From Tenericutes bacterium MO-XQ (GTDB lineage Bacteria > Bacillota_I > Bacilli_A > Acholeplasmatales > Acholeplasmataceae): 64,000 nucleotides of DNA. Both the position numbers and the translations under genes were made by a program. The notes beneath the pieces are model-generated. The model ran no database searches. It had not been told where the DNA came from and saw only the letters and a list, made by a program, of their open reading frames with translations. Below, piece after piece: positions 20,898 through 28,871 of this stretch (position 1 is its first letter; each line of letters starts with the position of its first letter). Location of the stretch: positions 1-64,000 of the forward strand of contig CP017948.1 in assembly GCA_002838185.1 (NCBI GenBank), in the 5' to 3' direction.

Positions 20898-20926
20898 TTG
20901 AAAAACATATCAAAAAATGATATAAT
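20898..20926 (+). promoter_or_regulatory. Promoter for pduL
   Basis: TTGAAA (20898-20903), 17-base spacer, TATAAT (20921-20926) with TGA upstream (extended -10). Confidence 0.75.
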
Positions 20927-20952
20927 CATTTCGTATGTAGGAGGAATAGAAT

Positions 20953-21543
20953 ATGAAAAAAATACCAGTAGGAATATCTGGTCGTCATCTCCATGTAACA
21001 CAAGAACATTTAGAAATACTATTTGGTAAAGGTTACGAGTTGACACAGATGAAAGATTTAAGTCAGCCAGGACAATACGCTGCTAACGAGAAAGTAGACG
21101 TAATGAGTCCACAAGGTAAACTTTTATCAGGCGTACGTATCTTAGGTCCAGTGCGTCCAGCATCTCAAGTAGAGATTTCAAGAAGCGATGCTTTAAGATT
21201 TAAATTTGAAGCTCCAGTAAGATCATCAGGAGATGTTAAAGGATCAGGTCCATGTACTTTGATTGGTCCAAAAGGACAAGTGGAATTAACAGAAGGTGTC
21301 ATTATCGCCGATCGTCACATTCATTTTTCAGATGAAGAAGCGAAAACATTTGGTGTAGAAAACGGACAAGTTGTTAGCTTAAAAGTGAGCGGAGTTAAAG
21401 CGGGTATCTTAGATAACGTTTTATGCCGTGTCAGTCCAAAATATGCACTTGATTGCCATTTAGATACAGATGATGGTAGTGCGTTTATGCTTGTGACTGG
21501 TGATGAAGTCGAACTTGTTAAATCATATACAATCAATGAATAA
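20953..21543 (+). CDS. pduL: PduL-type phosphate acyltransferase
   Basis: PduL exchanges acyl-CoA and acyl phosphate. The 196-residue protein has the duplicated family domain with zinc-binding histidines in GISGRHLHVT (about 8-17), IIADRHIHFS and ALDCHLDTDDG. There is no sign here of microcompartment genes, so it probably serves as the phosphotransacetylase in acetyl-CoA to acetate energy metabolism. That role is inferred. AGGAGGAAT precedes the ATG. The stop overlaps a terminator. Confidence 0.93.
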   Translation: MKKIPVGISGRHLHVTQEHLEILFGKGYELTQMKDLSQPGQYAANEKVDVMSPQGKLLSGVRILGPVRPASQVEISRSDALRFKFEAPVRSSGDVKGSGPCTLIGPKGQVELTEGVIIADRHIHFSDEEAKTFGVENGQVVSLKVSGVKAGILDNVLCRVSPKYALDCHLDTDDGSAFMLVTGDEVELVKSYTINE

Positions 21544-21563
21544 GCACCTGTAGGTGCTTTTTT
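21542..21563 (+). terminator. Terminator after pduL
   Basis: AAGCACC (21542-21548), loop TGTA, GGTGCTT (21553-21559), then T's. The first arm starts in the stop codon. Confidence 0.9.
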
Positions 21564-21578
21564 ACCATAAGGAGGGTT

Positions 21579-22784
21579 ATGGTGAATAAATTAAAAAAAC
21601 AACTTGTATTAAAAGATCCAATCTATGGATATATTCATGTCGATTATGAGGTCATTAAAAAATTGATTGATTCAAATCTTTTTCAAAGACTAAGAAGAAT
21701 CAGACAATTAAGTGGTGTTCAAATGGTTTTCCATGGTGCAGAACACTCAAGATTTTCCCATAGTTTAGGTGTTTATGAACTGGCAAATAGATTTTCTTCA
21801 GTCAAAGCCCTAAAAGATATTTTAGATGAAAGAACGAAACTCATCTTTTTAACTGCAGCATTACTTCATGATATCGGTCATGGCGCATATTCTCATGCAT
21901 TTGAGGATGTTTTTGGTGTTGACCATGAAAAAATAGGTGCACGTATGATCACCAATCGTTATGAAATCAGAGATATTTTAAAAACGATTGATGATGATTT
22001 TGCTAAAGATGTAGCAAGCGTCATTTTAAAAGATGGGAAATTTCCTTTAATTGAGCAACTCATTTCAAGCCAACTTGATGTTGACCGTTTAGATTACTTA
22101 GAAAGAGATGCTTATTTTACAGGAACTGCTTATGGTCATGTGGATTTAGACCGTATCATGAGAGTATTAGATGTTGATAACGGTAAAATTGTTTTTCATA
22201 TATCAGGTATTCATGCAATCGAAAATTACTTAATTAGCAGATATCATATGTACTGGCAAGTTTATTATCATCCAGTCTCAAGATCTTATGAAACCATTTT
22301 GGAAAAAATATATCTACGCGTCAAAGATTTATGTCTAGCTGGATTTCAATTTAACGCAGACGTCGATGCGTTAAAGAAAATCATCGAAAACCCAGATGAT
22401 TTAGAAAGTTATATTAGAATTGATGATTTTTATATGAATGGACTTATTTCTAGTTTTACAAGATCTAAAGATGACATATTAAAAACATTAGCCGATGACT
22501 TTTTAAATAGACATATATGGAAATATTTGGATGATGATATTACCACTGAAAAGCAAATTAAAGCAATCGAAGAAAAATACGGGACAGATAAAAAGTATTT
22601 TACTGCATATCGTACGGTCTCTAATTTTGCTTATCAAGATGATTCAATGCATTTTGGTGAAGAGATTAAAATTTTACTTAAAGACGGCACTTTATCAACT
22701 TTGAAAGAACAATCTAAATTAATTAAAGGATTAGTTTTAACAGGAGTTAAGGAAGATCCAAAGTTCTTCTATAGAAATATATGA
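21579..22784 (+). CDS. HD-domain phosphohydrolase (dGTPase-like, YwfO family)
   Basis: The 401-residue protein has an HD metal-dependent phosphohydrolase domain: HSRFSHSLGVYELANRF and LLHDIGHGAYSHAFE, with downstream QLDVDRLDYLERDA. Close relatives are annotated as dGTPase-like or YwfO triphosphohydrolases; the substrate cannot be told from sequence. The ATG at 21579 is only 3 bases after AGGAGG, so the GTG at 21582 may be the real start. It overlaps rnmV by 4 bases and begins an operon running to ispE. Confidence 0.9.
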   Translation: MVNKLKKQLVLKDPIYGYIHVDYEVIKKLIDSNLFQRLRRIRQLSGVQMVFHGAEHSRFSHSLGVYELANRFSSVKALKDILDERTKLIFLTAALLHDIGHGAYSHAFEDVFGVDHEKIGARMITNRYEIRDILKTIDDDFAKDVASVILKDGKFPLIEQLISSQLDVDRLDYLERDAYFTGTAYGHVDLDRIMRVLDVDNGKIVFHISGIHAIENYLISRYHMYWQVYYHPVSRSYETILEKIYLRVKDLCLAGFQFNADVDALKKIIENPDDLESYIRIDDFYMNGLISSFTRSKDDILKTLADDFLNRHIWKYLDDDITTEKQIKAIEEKYGTDKKYFTAYRTVSNFAYQDDSMHFGEEIKILLKDGTLSTLKEQSKLIKGLVLTGVKEDPKFFYRNI

Positions 22785-23353
22785 GACCCAAAGTATATGT
22801 TGTAGAAGGAAAAAACGATTATGCTAAGCTAAAACAACTCTATCCAAATATGTTTATTTTAACGACTAATGGATCTGAAATATTAGAGAGTACTTTAGAT
22901 GCACTCATCAAACTAGATGAAACACACGATATTATTTTATTCTTAGATCCGGATTATCCAGGTAAACGCATTAGAGATCATCTATCTTCAAAACTAAAGC
23001 ATGTTTATCATGCGTTTATTGAAAAAGAAAAGGCACATAGTAAAAATTTCAAAAAATTAGGTGTAGAACACGCAAGTCAAGAAGATATTGAAGATGCACT
23101 TAAAAAAATATATCAACCAAATGATGTTTTAAAAACAGATATAGATCCATTTTTCTTATATGACATTAAACTTGTTGGTCATAAAGATAGCAAATCTTTA
23201 AGAGACAAACTATCAAAAGAACTACACATAGGCCATGTCAACGGAAAAACTCTGTATCAAAGACTTAAAGCTTTTGGTATATTAAAAAAAGATGTTTGTG
23301 AGGTTATATCATGCAACACCAAGCCAAAAAAAGATACGGACAAAACTTTTTAA
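22781..23353 (+). CDS. rnmV: Ribonuclease M5
   Basis: RNase M5 finishes 5S rRNA maturation. The 190-residue protein has the TOPRIM motifs VVEGKNDYAKL and LDPDYPGKRIR and the conserved HAFIEKEKA region. The order rnmV-rsmA is conserved in Firmicutes. It overlaps the HD gene by 4 bases (ATGA). Its final 43 bases are shared with rsmA in another frame, a large overlap that forces its C-terminal tail. Confidence 0.95.
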   Translation: MRPKVYVVEGKNDYAKLKQLYPNMFILTTNGSEILESTLDALIKLDETHDIILFLDPDYPGKRIRDHLSSKLKHVYHAFIEKEKAHSKNFKKLGVEHASQEDIEDALKKIYQPNDVLKTDIDPFFLYDIKLVGHKDSKSLRDKLSKELHIGHVNGKTLYQRLKAFGILKKDVCEVISCNTKPKKDTDKTF

Positions 23354-24099
23354 GAGATAAAAATTTACTTAAAAAAATTGTTAACGAATCACATATTAAA
23401 GATAAAAATGTTATTGAAGTTGGGCCTGGTCAAGGTGCCTTAACTTCTTTTTTGGCTGAACAAGCAAAGCATGTAACTTGTTTCGAAATTGATCAATCTT
23501 TAAAACCTATTTTAGATCCTATAGAAGAAGCATATGATCATTTAGATATTGTTTACGCTGACTTTATGGAACAAGACCTAAAAGCCTATGGGAATGAACT
23601 TCATGTGGTTGCGAATGTACCATATTACATTACAACACCGATTATTTTTAAACTCATTGAAACCAAAGAAATCAAAACAGCATCGCTCATGATTCAAAAA
23701 GAGGTTTGTGATCGTTTAATTGCTGTTCCAGGAACTAAAGCATACAATAATTTATCAGTTGTAATGAGTTATTTCGCAAAGGTTTATAAAATGATGGATG
23801 TTAAAAGACATATGTTTGTCCCAAAACCAAATGTAGATAGTGCTGTTATTAGAATTGAAAAAAGAGAAAAACCATTATTAAATGATGCACAAGAAAAGAT
23901 TTTTTTAGATATCGTTAAAACAGCGTTTAAACAAAAGAGAAAGACACTTGTTAATAATTGGTTTGAAGCTTATCAAATTCCCAAAAATGATTTACAAAAC
24001 TTTTTAACTGAACATCAATTAGATGTAAATATTAGAGCTGAAAAAGTAACACTTGCTGAATTTTTAGCAATTGCAAAGGTGTGGCCATATGATTTATGA
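23311..24099 (+). CDS. rsmA: 16S rRNA dimethyladenosine transferase
   Basis: RsmA (KsgA) dimethylates two adjacent adenosines near the 3' end of 16S rRNA. The 262 residues have KKRYGQNFLRD at the N-terminus, the SAM-binding VIEVGPGQGALTSFLAE (about residues 34-50), and catalytic NVPYYITTPI. The ATG at 23311 follows a GAGGT site inside rnmV. The end overlaps ispE by 11 bases. Confidence 0.97.
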   Translation: MQHQAKKRYGQNFLRDKNLLKKIVNESHIKDKNVIEVGPGQGALTSFLAEQAKHVTCFEIDQSLKPILDPIEEAYDHLDIVYADFMEQDLKAYGNELHVVANVPYYITTPIIFKLIETKEIKTASLMIQKEVCDRLIAVPGTKAYNNLSVVMSYFAKVYKMMDVKRHMFVPKPNVDSAVIRIEKREKPLLNDAQEKIFLDIVKTAFKQKRKTLVNNWFEAYQIPKNDLQNFLTEHQLDVNIRAEKVTLAEFLAIAKVWPYDL

Positions 24100-24910
24100 A
24101 AATGCGCATGCAAAAATTAATCTTATTTTAGATGTTGATCGTAAAAGAAATGATGGATATCATGACTTAAATATGATTATGATACCTATAGATCTTCATG
24201 ATCGTCTTTCTTTTGAGATTGCAGATGATATTAATTTAACAAGCGATGTAGATATTGAAGACAATGCGATTATTAAAACTGCAAAACTCATGCAAAAAAG
24301 ATATGATGTTAAAAGAGGTGTTCATATCATTTTAAAAAAACGCATACCTATTGGTGCTGGTCTTGCTGGGGGATCTGCAGATATAGCAGCAACCATTAGA
24401 GGATTAAATAAGTTATGGGATTTAAATTTGCCAAATGAATCATTAGAAAATATAGCACTTGAGCTTGGATCTGATACATTATTTTGTCTATATGAAAAAC
24501 CTGCTTATGTTTCTGGAAGAGGAGAATATATTAAATTTTTAGAAACGCCTCACATTCAAAACATATATTTATTTTGTCCAGATGTGCATGTATCCACACA
24601 ACATATTTTCAAAAATCATCACATCACTGAGAAAAATCAAGATTTTCAAAAAGTATTATCTTTATACGAAAACAAAGACTGGAGCTTATTTTATGAGTCA
24701 CTATATAACGACTTATTACCAACAACATTAAAGTGCTATCCAGATCTAAATAGTGTTTATCAAAGCCTAAAAGAGTTAGACGAACACTTGATGATGAGTG
24801 GAAGCGGTTCTACCTTCTTCTTAATCAATTCCAATCTAAATATACATAAAATCATTAAGAAAGCTAAAAAAATGGGTGTAAAAAGCATCAAAACAAGCAT
24901 AAAAATGTAA
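24089..24910 (+). CDS. ispE: 4-diphosphocytidyl-2-C-methyl-D-erythritol kinase
   Basis: IspE is the MEP-pathway kinase making isoprenoid precursors. The product (273 residues from ATG 24089) starts with the GHMP-kinase motif AHAKINLILDV, has the ATP site PIGAGLAGGSADIAATI, and ends with MMSGSGSTFFLI. The frame is open from TTG 24071, but AAAGGTG at 24075-24081 places the start at 24089. With ispDF at 39.7 kb this shows the MEP route is used. Confidence 0.95.
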   Translation: MIYENAHAKINLILDVDRKRNDGYHDLNMIMIPIDLHDRLSFEIADDINLTSDVDIEDNAIIKTAKLMQKRYDVKRGVHIILKKRIPIGAGLAGGSADIAATIRGLNKLWDLNLPNESLENIALELGSDTLFCLYEKPAYVSGRGEYIKFLETPHIQNIYLFCPDVHVSTQHIFKNHHITEKNQDFQKVLSLYENKDWSLFYESLYNDLLPTTLKCYPDLNSVYQSLKELDEHLMMSGSGSTFFLINSNLNIHKIIKKAKKMGVKSIKTSIKM

Positions 24911-24916
24911 AAAAAC

Positions 24917-24945
24917 TTTATATCAATGGTTGATTGTGCTATAAT
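24917..24945 (+). promoter_or_regulatory. Promoter for spoVG
   Basis: TTTATA (24917-24922), 17-base spacer, TATAAT (24940-24945) with TGC upstream (extended -10). Confidence 0.75.
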
Positions 24946-24978
24946 TTAGATATAAAATATAGCGTCTTGGAGGGCACA

Positions 24979-25251
24979 ATGAAGATAACAGATGTTAGAG
25001 TTAAAGCAGTTCAAAGCGAAAGTAGATTAAGAGGAGTAGCAACAATTACTTTTGATGAAAGTTTTGTTGTGCATGACATTAGAATCATCGAAGGTGAGAA
25101 TGGTTTGTTTGTCGCAATGCCAAGTAAAAAGACTCCAAATGGAACTTTTAGAGACATCGCACACCCAATCCATGGTGAAATGAGAAAACTCATCGAAGAT
25201 GCAATTGTCCAAGCTTATAACGAGTTATTAGAAAACGGACAAGAAGAATAG
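24979..25251 (+). CDS. spoVG: SpoVG family regulator
   Basis: SpoVG is a small nucleic-acid-binding regulator. The 90-residue product from ATG 24979 is typical: KITDVRVKAVQSESRLRGVA, FVVHDIRIIEGENGLFVAMP, and DIAHPIHGEMR. A longer frame opens at 24934, but TTGGAGGG sits just ahead of 24979 and the upstream part overlaps the promoter. This lineage neither sporulates nor has a wall, so a post-transcriptional role is likely. Two terminators follow. Confidence 0.95.
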   Translation: MKITDVRVKAVQSESRLRGVATITFDESFVVHDIRIIEGENGLFVAMPSKKTPNGTFRDIAHPIHGEMRKLIEDAIVQAYNELLENGQEE

Positions 25252-25265
25252 TATGTTTAAATTAC

Positions 25266-25299
25266 AAATACACTTTAGTTAATAAGGTGTATTTTTTTG
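25266..25299 (+). terminator. First terminator after spoVG
   Basis: AAATACACTT pairs with AAGGTGTATTT around loop TAGTTAAT, then a T-run. Confidence 0.85.
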
Positions 25300-25319
25300 T
25301 ATGCACAGTTATGTGATAT

Positions 25320-25363
25320 AAAAACCTAAAACATCTTTTACAAAGATAGTATAGGTTTTTTTA
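25320..25363 (+). terminator. Second terminator after spoVG
   Basis: AAAAACCTA (25320-25328) pairs with TAGGTTTTT (25352-25360). An inner hairpin ATCTTT-TAC-AAAGAT lies inside, and T's follow. Confidence 0.8.
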
Positions 25364-25376
25364 TTATCAAAAAAAC

Positions 25377-25404
25377 TTGCATTAATTTTAAAAAGTGGTA
25401 AAAT
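25377..25404 (+). promoter_or_regulatory. Promoter for the binding-protein-like lipoprotein gene
   Basis: TTGCAT (25377-25382), 16-base spacer, TAAAAT (25399-25404) with TGG upstream. Confidence 0.65.
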
Positions 25405-25456
25405 TATGTAAATTATAAATAAGATGCATGAATCTTATGTGATTGGGGGTCTTTAC

Positions 25457-27760
25457 ATGAAAAAGGTTATATTATTCATTCAAATAGGTATTATTTTATA
25501 CTTACTACAGGGATGTGGGTTATTTTCTAATAATATCAGTAACGCACCGATCATTGTCGGTGATGAAATCATAACTCTTGAAGAGAATCAAACTTACCCA
25601 GATTGGAAATCATTTATTACAATTTCAGATGAAGAAGACGGAACTATCTTAGTCACTGATGAAATGATTGACGCAACGGATGTAAATCTTTCACAAGCAG
25701 GCACTTATTATGTGATTTATACTGTTGAAGACTCTGATGGCAATGCATCTATGTTTACTTTACAAGTAGATGTCATCATGCCTGAATATCAATATGCACA
25801 AGGTTCATATGATTTATCACATTTAGATGGTTCATCAAAAGCTATCATATATAATGCTATGGAAAATTATCTACTTGAACATATGATTGGTGGAGTTCCT
25901 CTTTATAGACTGACGGAGTTTTATATGTATTCAGATAGAGTAGATTTATTTAGCGATACATATAATGCAGTTTATGGATTTGGACATGATTTTTCAAGAT
26001 TACTTGAAGATGACTCTCATGTACTTATGGATGCTCTAAACAACGGAGAGCAAAACGAGTTCACTTTCAGATCAACTTATGTATATGATATGGAAAGTGA
26101 CATGTGGAATCCATATGAATCAGAAATGTATCACGGTATATCTGATTATATTCATGGATCATTATATACTTATGAAATTGATGAATCATTATCAGGTTTT
26201 AATTACAAAGAAGAACTTGCTAAAACATTACCGATTGCAGTTAATAGTCTAACAATCGATGGTGAAACATACGCTAACACTTGGCAAATCCCTGTCAAAG
26301 ATGATTTGGTTTGGTCATTTCATCCAGATACAAACACATCGCTTTTACCAAATCAATATCAAGAGCTTGATGCTAGTGATTTCTTATGGACATGGCAAAT
26401 AGCTATCAAAAATGATTGGTTTAGAGCTATCTCTGGAGGAAATGATTTTATTTCTAGTGGTATCTTGAATGCACAAGATTATGATATGGGACTCTTGACT
26501 GATATAAATCAAGTTGGCTTACGCTTAGCTTTAGATAAAGATAACACATTAGAAATTGAGTTTGAAGAAGCTAAAACTTATGATGAAGTTATCTATATGT
26601 TTGCACAAAAAGATAAAAGTCCATTAAATAAAGAACTTTATGATTATGTAATTGATCATACATCATCACCTTTTGGAACAACTCCTCAAACAATCGCTAG
26701 TTCAGGACCGTATATTCTTGATGAGATTGACTCAAATCAAACAGTAAAATTAATTAAAAACGAAAATTATGTATATGAAGCTTCATATCATTACACAGGA
26801 CTTCAACTGAGATTAATGGATGAAGATGAAGCGTTTCTAGCATTTTTAAATGATGAGCTAGATATGGCCCATGTACCTAGGACATTAGCTAGTGATTATT
26901 TAGATGATCACAGGATGAAAGGTGTAGAAACTTATACAACTTTTAGATTATTGATTAATGGCTTCTCTTCAAACGAAGAAAGAGATGATTACTTTAATTT
27001 TGATGAACTCCCACAAAATTATAGAAACTGGGAGTTAGAACCTATATTACAATACAAAGAAATGAAACAAGCGCTCTATTATAGTATTGATCGACTTCAG
27101 TTTAGTAATATTTATTCACCAGCATATACTTATTTCCCAAATCACTATATCTTAGATGTTGATGGTACATCAATATACGAAGGATCAACAGGAGAGGATT
27201 TACTTAACCTATATAACCAGAATAGTTTTGATGTAGAAAAAGCTCAACAATTTTTCCATGAAGCAATTGAAAAATCGATTTTAGATGGTTATTATGCAGA
27301 AGGCATACAAAACGCTTCAGAAGAAAATCCGTTTTATATAAACATTGAACTCACATACAGTGAAGTAGAGATTTTGCACTACAACGAATTGATTGCATCT
27401 TTAGCATCACAACTCGAAACAAACTTGTTTGATGATCAGTTACATGTTGGTGTGGATATTATATTAAATCCGGTATCATTCCCTTCAGTCTATTATGATT
27501 ATATAAATATTGCGCAAACTGATTTGGCTATTGGTGGCTTATCAGGGATGAGTATACCTCAAGATTTAAATCAATTTAGAGATGATTATAAGATGTATCC
27601 TCTTAATTTTGGTATTGACACTTCATCAGCAAATATTGAGATCAAATATATGAATTTAGAAGGTAATTATGTTTATGAAATATGGTCTTTTAATGCAATG
27701 TGTGAAGCATTAATGGGGGAAGTCGAAGTGACAGAAGGTTTATTAGGTGATAATAATTAA
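25457..27760 (+). CDS. Lipoprotein with Ig-like N-domain and oligopeptide-binding (family 5) domain
   Basis: This 767-residue protein has a lipoprotein signal with lipobox LQGC (Cys20). Residues of about 28-110 look like a DUF5011-type Ig-like domain (VGDEIITLEENQTYPDW ... GTYYVIYTVEDSDGN). The rest resembles family-5 solute-binding proteins, with TIASSGPYILDEIDSNQTVK, then MKQALYYSIDRLQFSN and later DVEKAQQFFHEAIE. These capture oligopeptides or similar ligands. No permease or ATPase genes are adjacent, so its transporter partner is elsewhere or absent. The start is ATG 25457 after GGGGGT, not ATG 25424. Confidence 0.8.
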   Translation: MKKVILFIQIGIILYLLQGCGLFSNNISNAPIIVGDEIITLEENQTYPDWKSFITISDEEDGTILVTDEMIDATDVNLSQAGTYYVIYTVEDSDGNASMFTLQVDVIMPEYQYAQGSYDLSHLDGSSKAIIYNAMENYLLEHMIGGVPLYRLTEFYMYSDRVDLFSDTYNAVYGFGHDFSRLLEDDSHVLMDALNNGEQNEFTFRSTYVYDMESDMWNPYESEMYHGISDYIHGSLYTYEIDESLSGFNYKEELAKTLPIAVNSLTIDGETYANTWQIPVKDDLVWSFHPDTNTSLLPNQYQELDASDFLWTWQIAIKNDWFRAISGGNDFISSGILNAQDYDMGLLTDINQVGLRLALDKDNTLEIEFEEAKTYDEVIYMFAQKDKSPLNKELYDYVIDHTSSPFGTTPQTIASSGPYILDEIDSNQTVKLIKNENYVYEASYHYTGLQLRLMDEDEAFLAFLNDELDMAHVPRTLASDYLDDHRMKGVETYTTFRLLINGFSSNEERDDYFNFDELPQNYRNWELEPILQYKEMKQALYYSIDRLQFSNIYSPAYTYFPNHYILDVDGTSIYEGSTGEDLLNLYNQNSFDVEKAQQFFHEAIEKSILDGYYAEGIQNASEENPFYINIELTYSEVEILHYNELIASLASQLETNLFDDQLHVGVDIILNPVSFPSVYYDYINIAQTDLAIGGLSGMSIPQDLNQFRDDYKMYPLNFGIDTSSANIEIKYMNLEGNYVYEIWSFNAMCEALMGEVEVTEGLLGDNN

Positions 27761-27795
27761 TATATGATCACATGAACGATTTTAAAATATAGATT

Positions 27796-27838
27796 AAAAA
27801 AACTCAATTCGATATTTTCGAACTGAGTTTTTATTTTT
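27796..27838. terminator. Bidirectional terminator between the lipoprotein gene and heliorhodopsin
   Basis: AAAAACTCAATTCGA pairs with TTCGAACTGAGTTTTT with one mismatch. T-rich on the + side and, because the left arm starts with A's, also on the minus side. Confidence 0.85.
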
Positions 27839-27857
27839 ATGAGTTAAGTTTCTTTTA

Positions 27858-28685
27858 TCAAGGTTGGAAAGCACCGAATAATACTAACCAAGTTAAGATT
27901 GTTTTAGCAACTAATGATAAAACGATATATCCACGTTCACCATATAAGTAATTCTTAAACTTACCAATACCTTTATATTGTAGATACATATTGACAGGGA
28001 ATGTATTAAATGCTAAGAAGTAAGTCACTAAAATAGCCCATACAAATCCAGGAACAGCATCTAAGTTTGGATTTACACCAATATAGAACACGATAGCTAA
28101 CCATGGTGCAATTCCGATTACTGAACCAAAGATGAATGGTAACCAGTTTGTTTTCTTTTCGGTTTTATTTTTACCACTATTTAATAGTTCCATATCTAAA
28201 CCGAAAAGGTTCATAGCAGCATTAGCTAATGCAATTAAAACAAATACTGCAATATCTCTAACGCCAAATAAAGAAGAAATTAAAACGATCATTAAAGAAG
28301 AACTTAATGCATATTCATACCATCTTAGTTTGTTGATACCTTTTTTAAGGTCTGAAACATATTTTTCTTTATAAGGGAAAGCGATAATGAAATGGAAAAT
28401 ACCTGATATGAGTAAGAAACTAGCTGTAAGAGGTAAGAAAGGTAGTTCGAATAGTGTATCAGTTGGTGTAAGAACTAAACCTTGACCTGTGACAAACTCT
28501 AAATAATTTCCAATCACTGGAATGGTAAATGTTTGCGTACCAGTACCATCTAAATTAGGATAAATCAAGAAAGCAAATAACATCATGAGAACACCTTGTG
28601 CTAGATGCACAGAACCCATGATCTTGTTAAAACGAATTAAACTTGGAAATGATAACTTATCATTAACTGTTTTTGCAGAATCCAT
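27858..28685 (-). CDS. Heliorhodopsin
   Basis: This is a seven-helix retinal protein of the heliorhodopsin family, 275 residues. The retinal lysine is Lys261 in YIVLSLVAKTILTW (helix 7). The helix-3 counterion Glu124 lies in LRWYEYALSSSLMIVLI. The two histidines of the Schiff-base pocket are His27 (GSVHLAQG) and His98 (GIFHFIIAF). The family segments YLQYKGIGKF and YLYGERGYIVL are also present. These match the prototype 48C12 from memory. The start at 28685 follows AAAGGAG; a longer frame from 28727 has no ribosome binding site and crosses the -10. The function is unknown in general: no ion pumping is known for most members. It diverges from a MATE gene. Confidence 0.95.
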   Translation of the reverse strand: MDSAKTVNDKLSFPSLIRFNKIMGSVHLAQGVLMMLFAFLIYPNLDGTGTQTFTIPVIGNYLEFVTGQGLVLTPTDTLFELPFLPLTASFLLISGIFHFIIAFPYKEKYVSDLKKGINKLRWYEYALSSSLMIVLISSLFGVRDIAVFVLIALANAAMNLFGLDMELLNSGKNKTEKKTNWLPFIFGSVIGIAPWLAIVFYIGVNPNLDAVPGFVWAILVTYFLAFNTFPVNMYLQYKGIGKFKNYLYGERGYIVLSLVAKTILTWLVLFGAFQP

Positions 28686-28717
28686 AATCAAACTCCTTTG
28701 TTTATAAAATTTCTTTA

Positions 28718-28746
28718 ATTTTATCATAGTTTACTATATCTATCAA
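28718..28746 (-). promoter_or_regulatory. Heliorhodopsin promoter
   Basis: On the minus strand: TTGATA (28746-28741), a 17-base spacer, TAAAAT (28723-28718) with TGA upstream (extended -10). A strong vegetative-type promoter that suggests the gene is expressed. Confidence 0.75.
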
Positions 28747-28838
28747 GAAATTAGAATTTCAAAACAATTCAACTAATTTTATAAATTAACACATGAAATC
28801 GTTTTACAATTTTTCATGAAGATTTTTAGTAAAAATAG

Positions 28839-28847
28839 TGATATAAT
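28839..28847 (+). promoter_or_regulatory. Extended -10 for the MATE gene
   Basis: TGA-TATAAT at 28839-28847, about 25 bases before the ATG at 28872. No clear -35. Confidence 0.6.
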
Positions 28848-28871
28848 ACATTGGAAATCAGGTGTTTGTTT

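Noticed and set aside
20916-20930. Inverted repeat AATGAT-ATA-ATCATT at the pduL -10
   Set aside because: Arms are only six bases and arise easily from TGATATAAT in AT-rich DNA. It is a warning about the longer AT-rich dyads, not a site by itself.
25424-25456. Upstream start of the lipoprotein gene at 25424
   Set aside because: The lipoprotein signal begins at the ATG 25457 with GGGGGT in front; the upstream residues would spoil the signal peptide.
27858-28727. Longer heliorhodopsin start at 28727 (14 extra residues)
   Set aside because: It crosses the -10 box and lacks a ribosome binding site, while AAAGGAG sits before the ATG at 28685.
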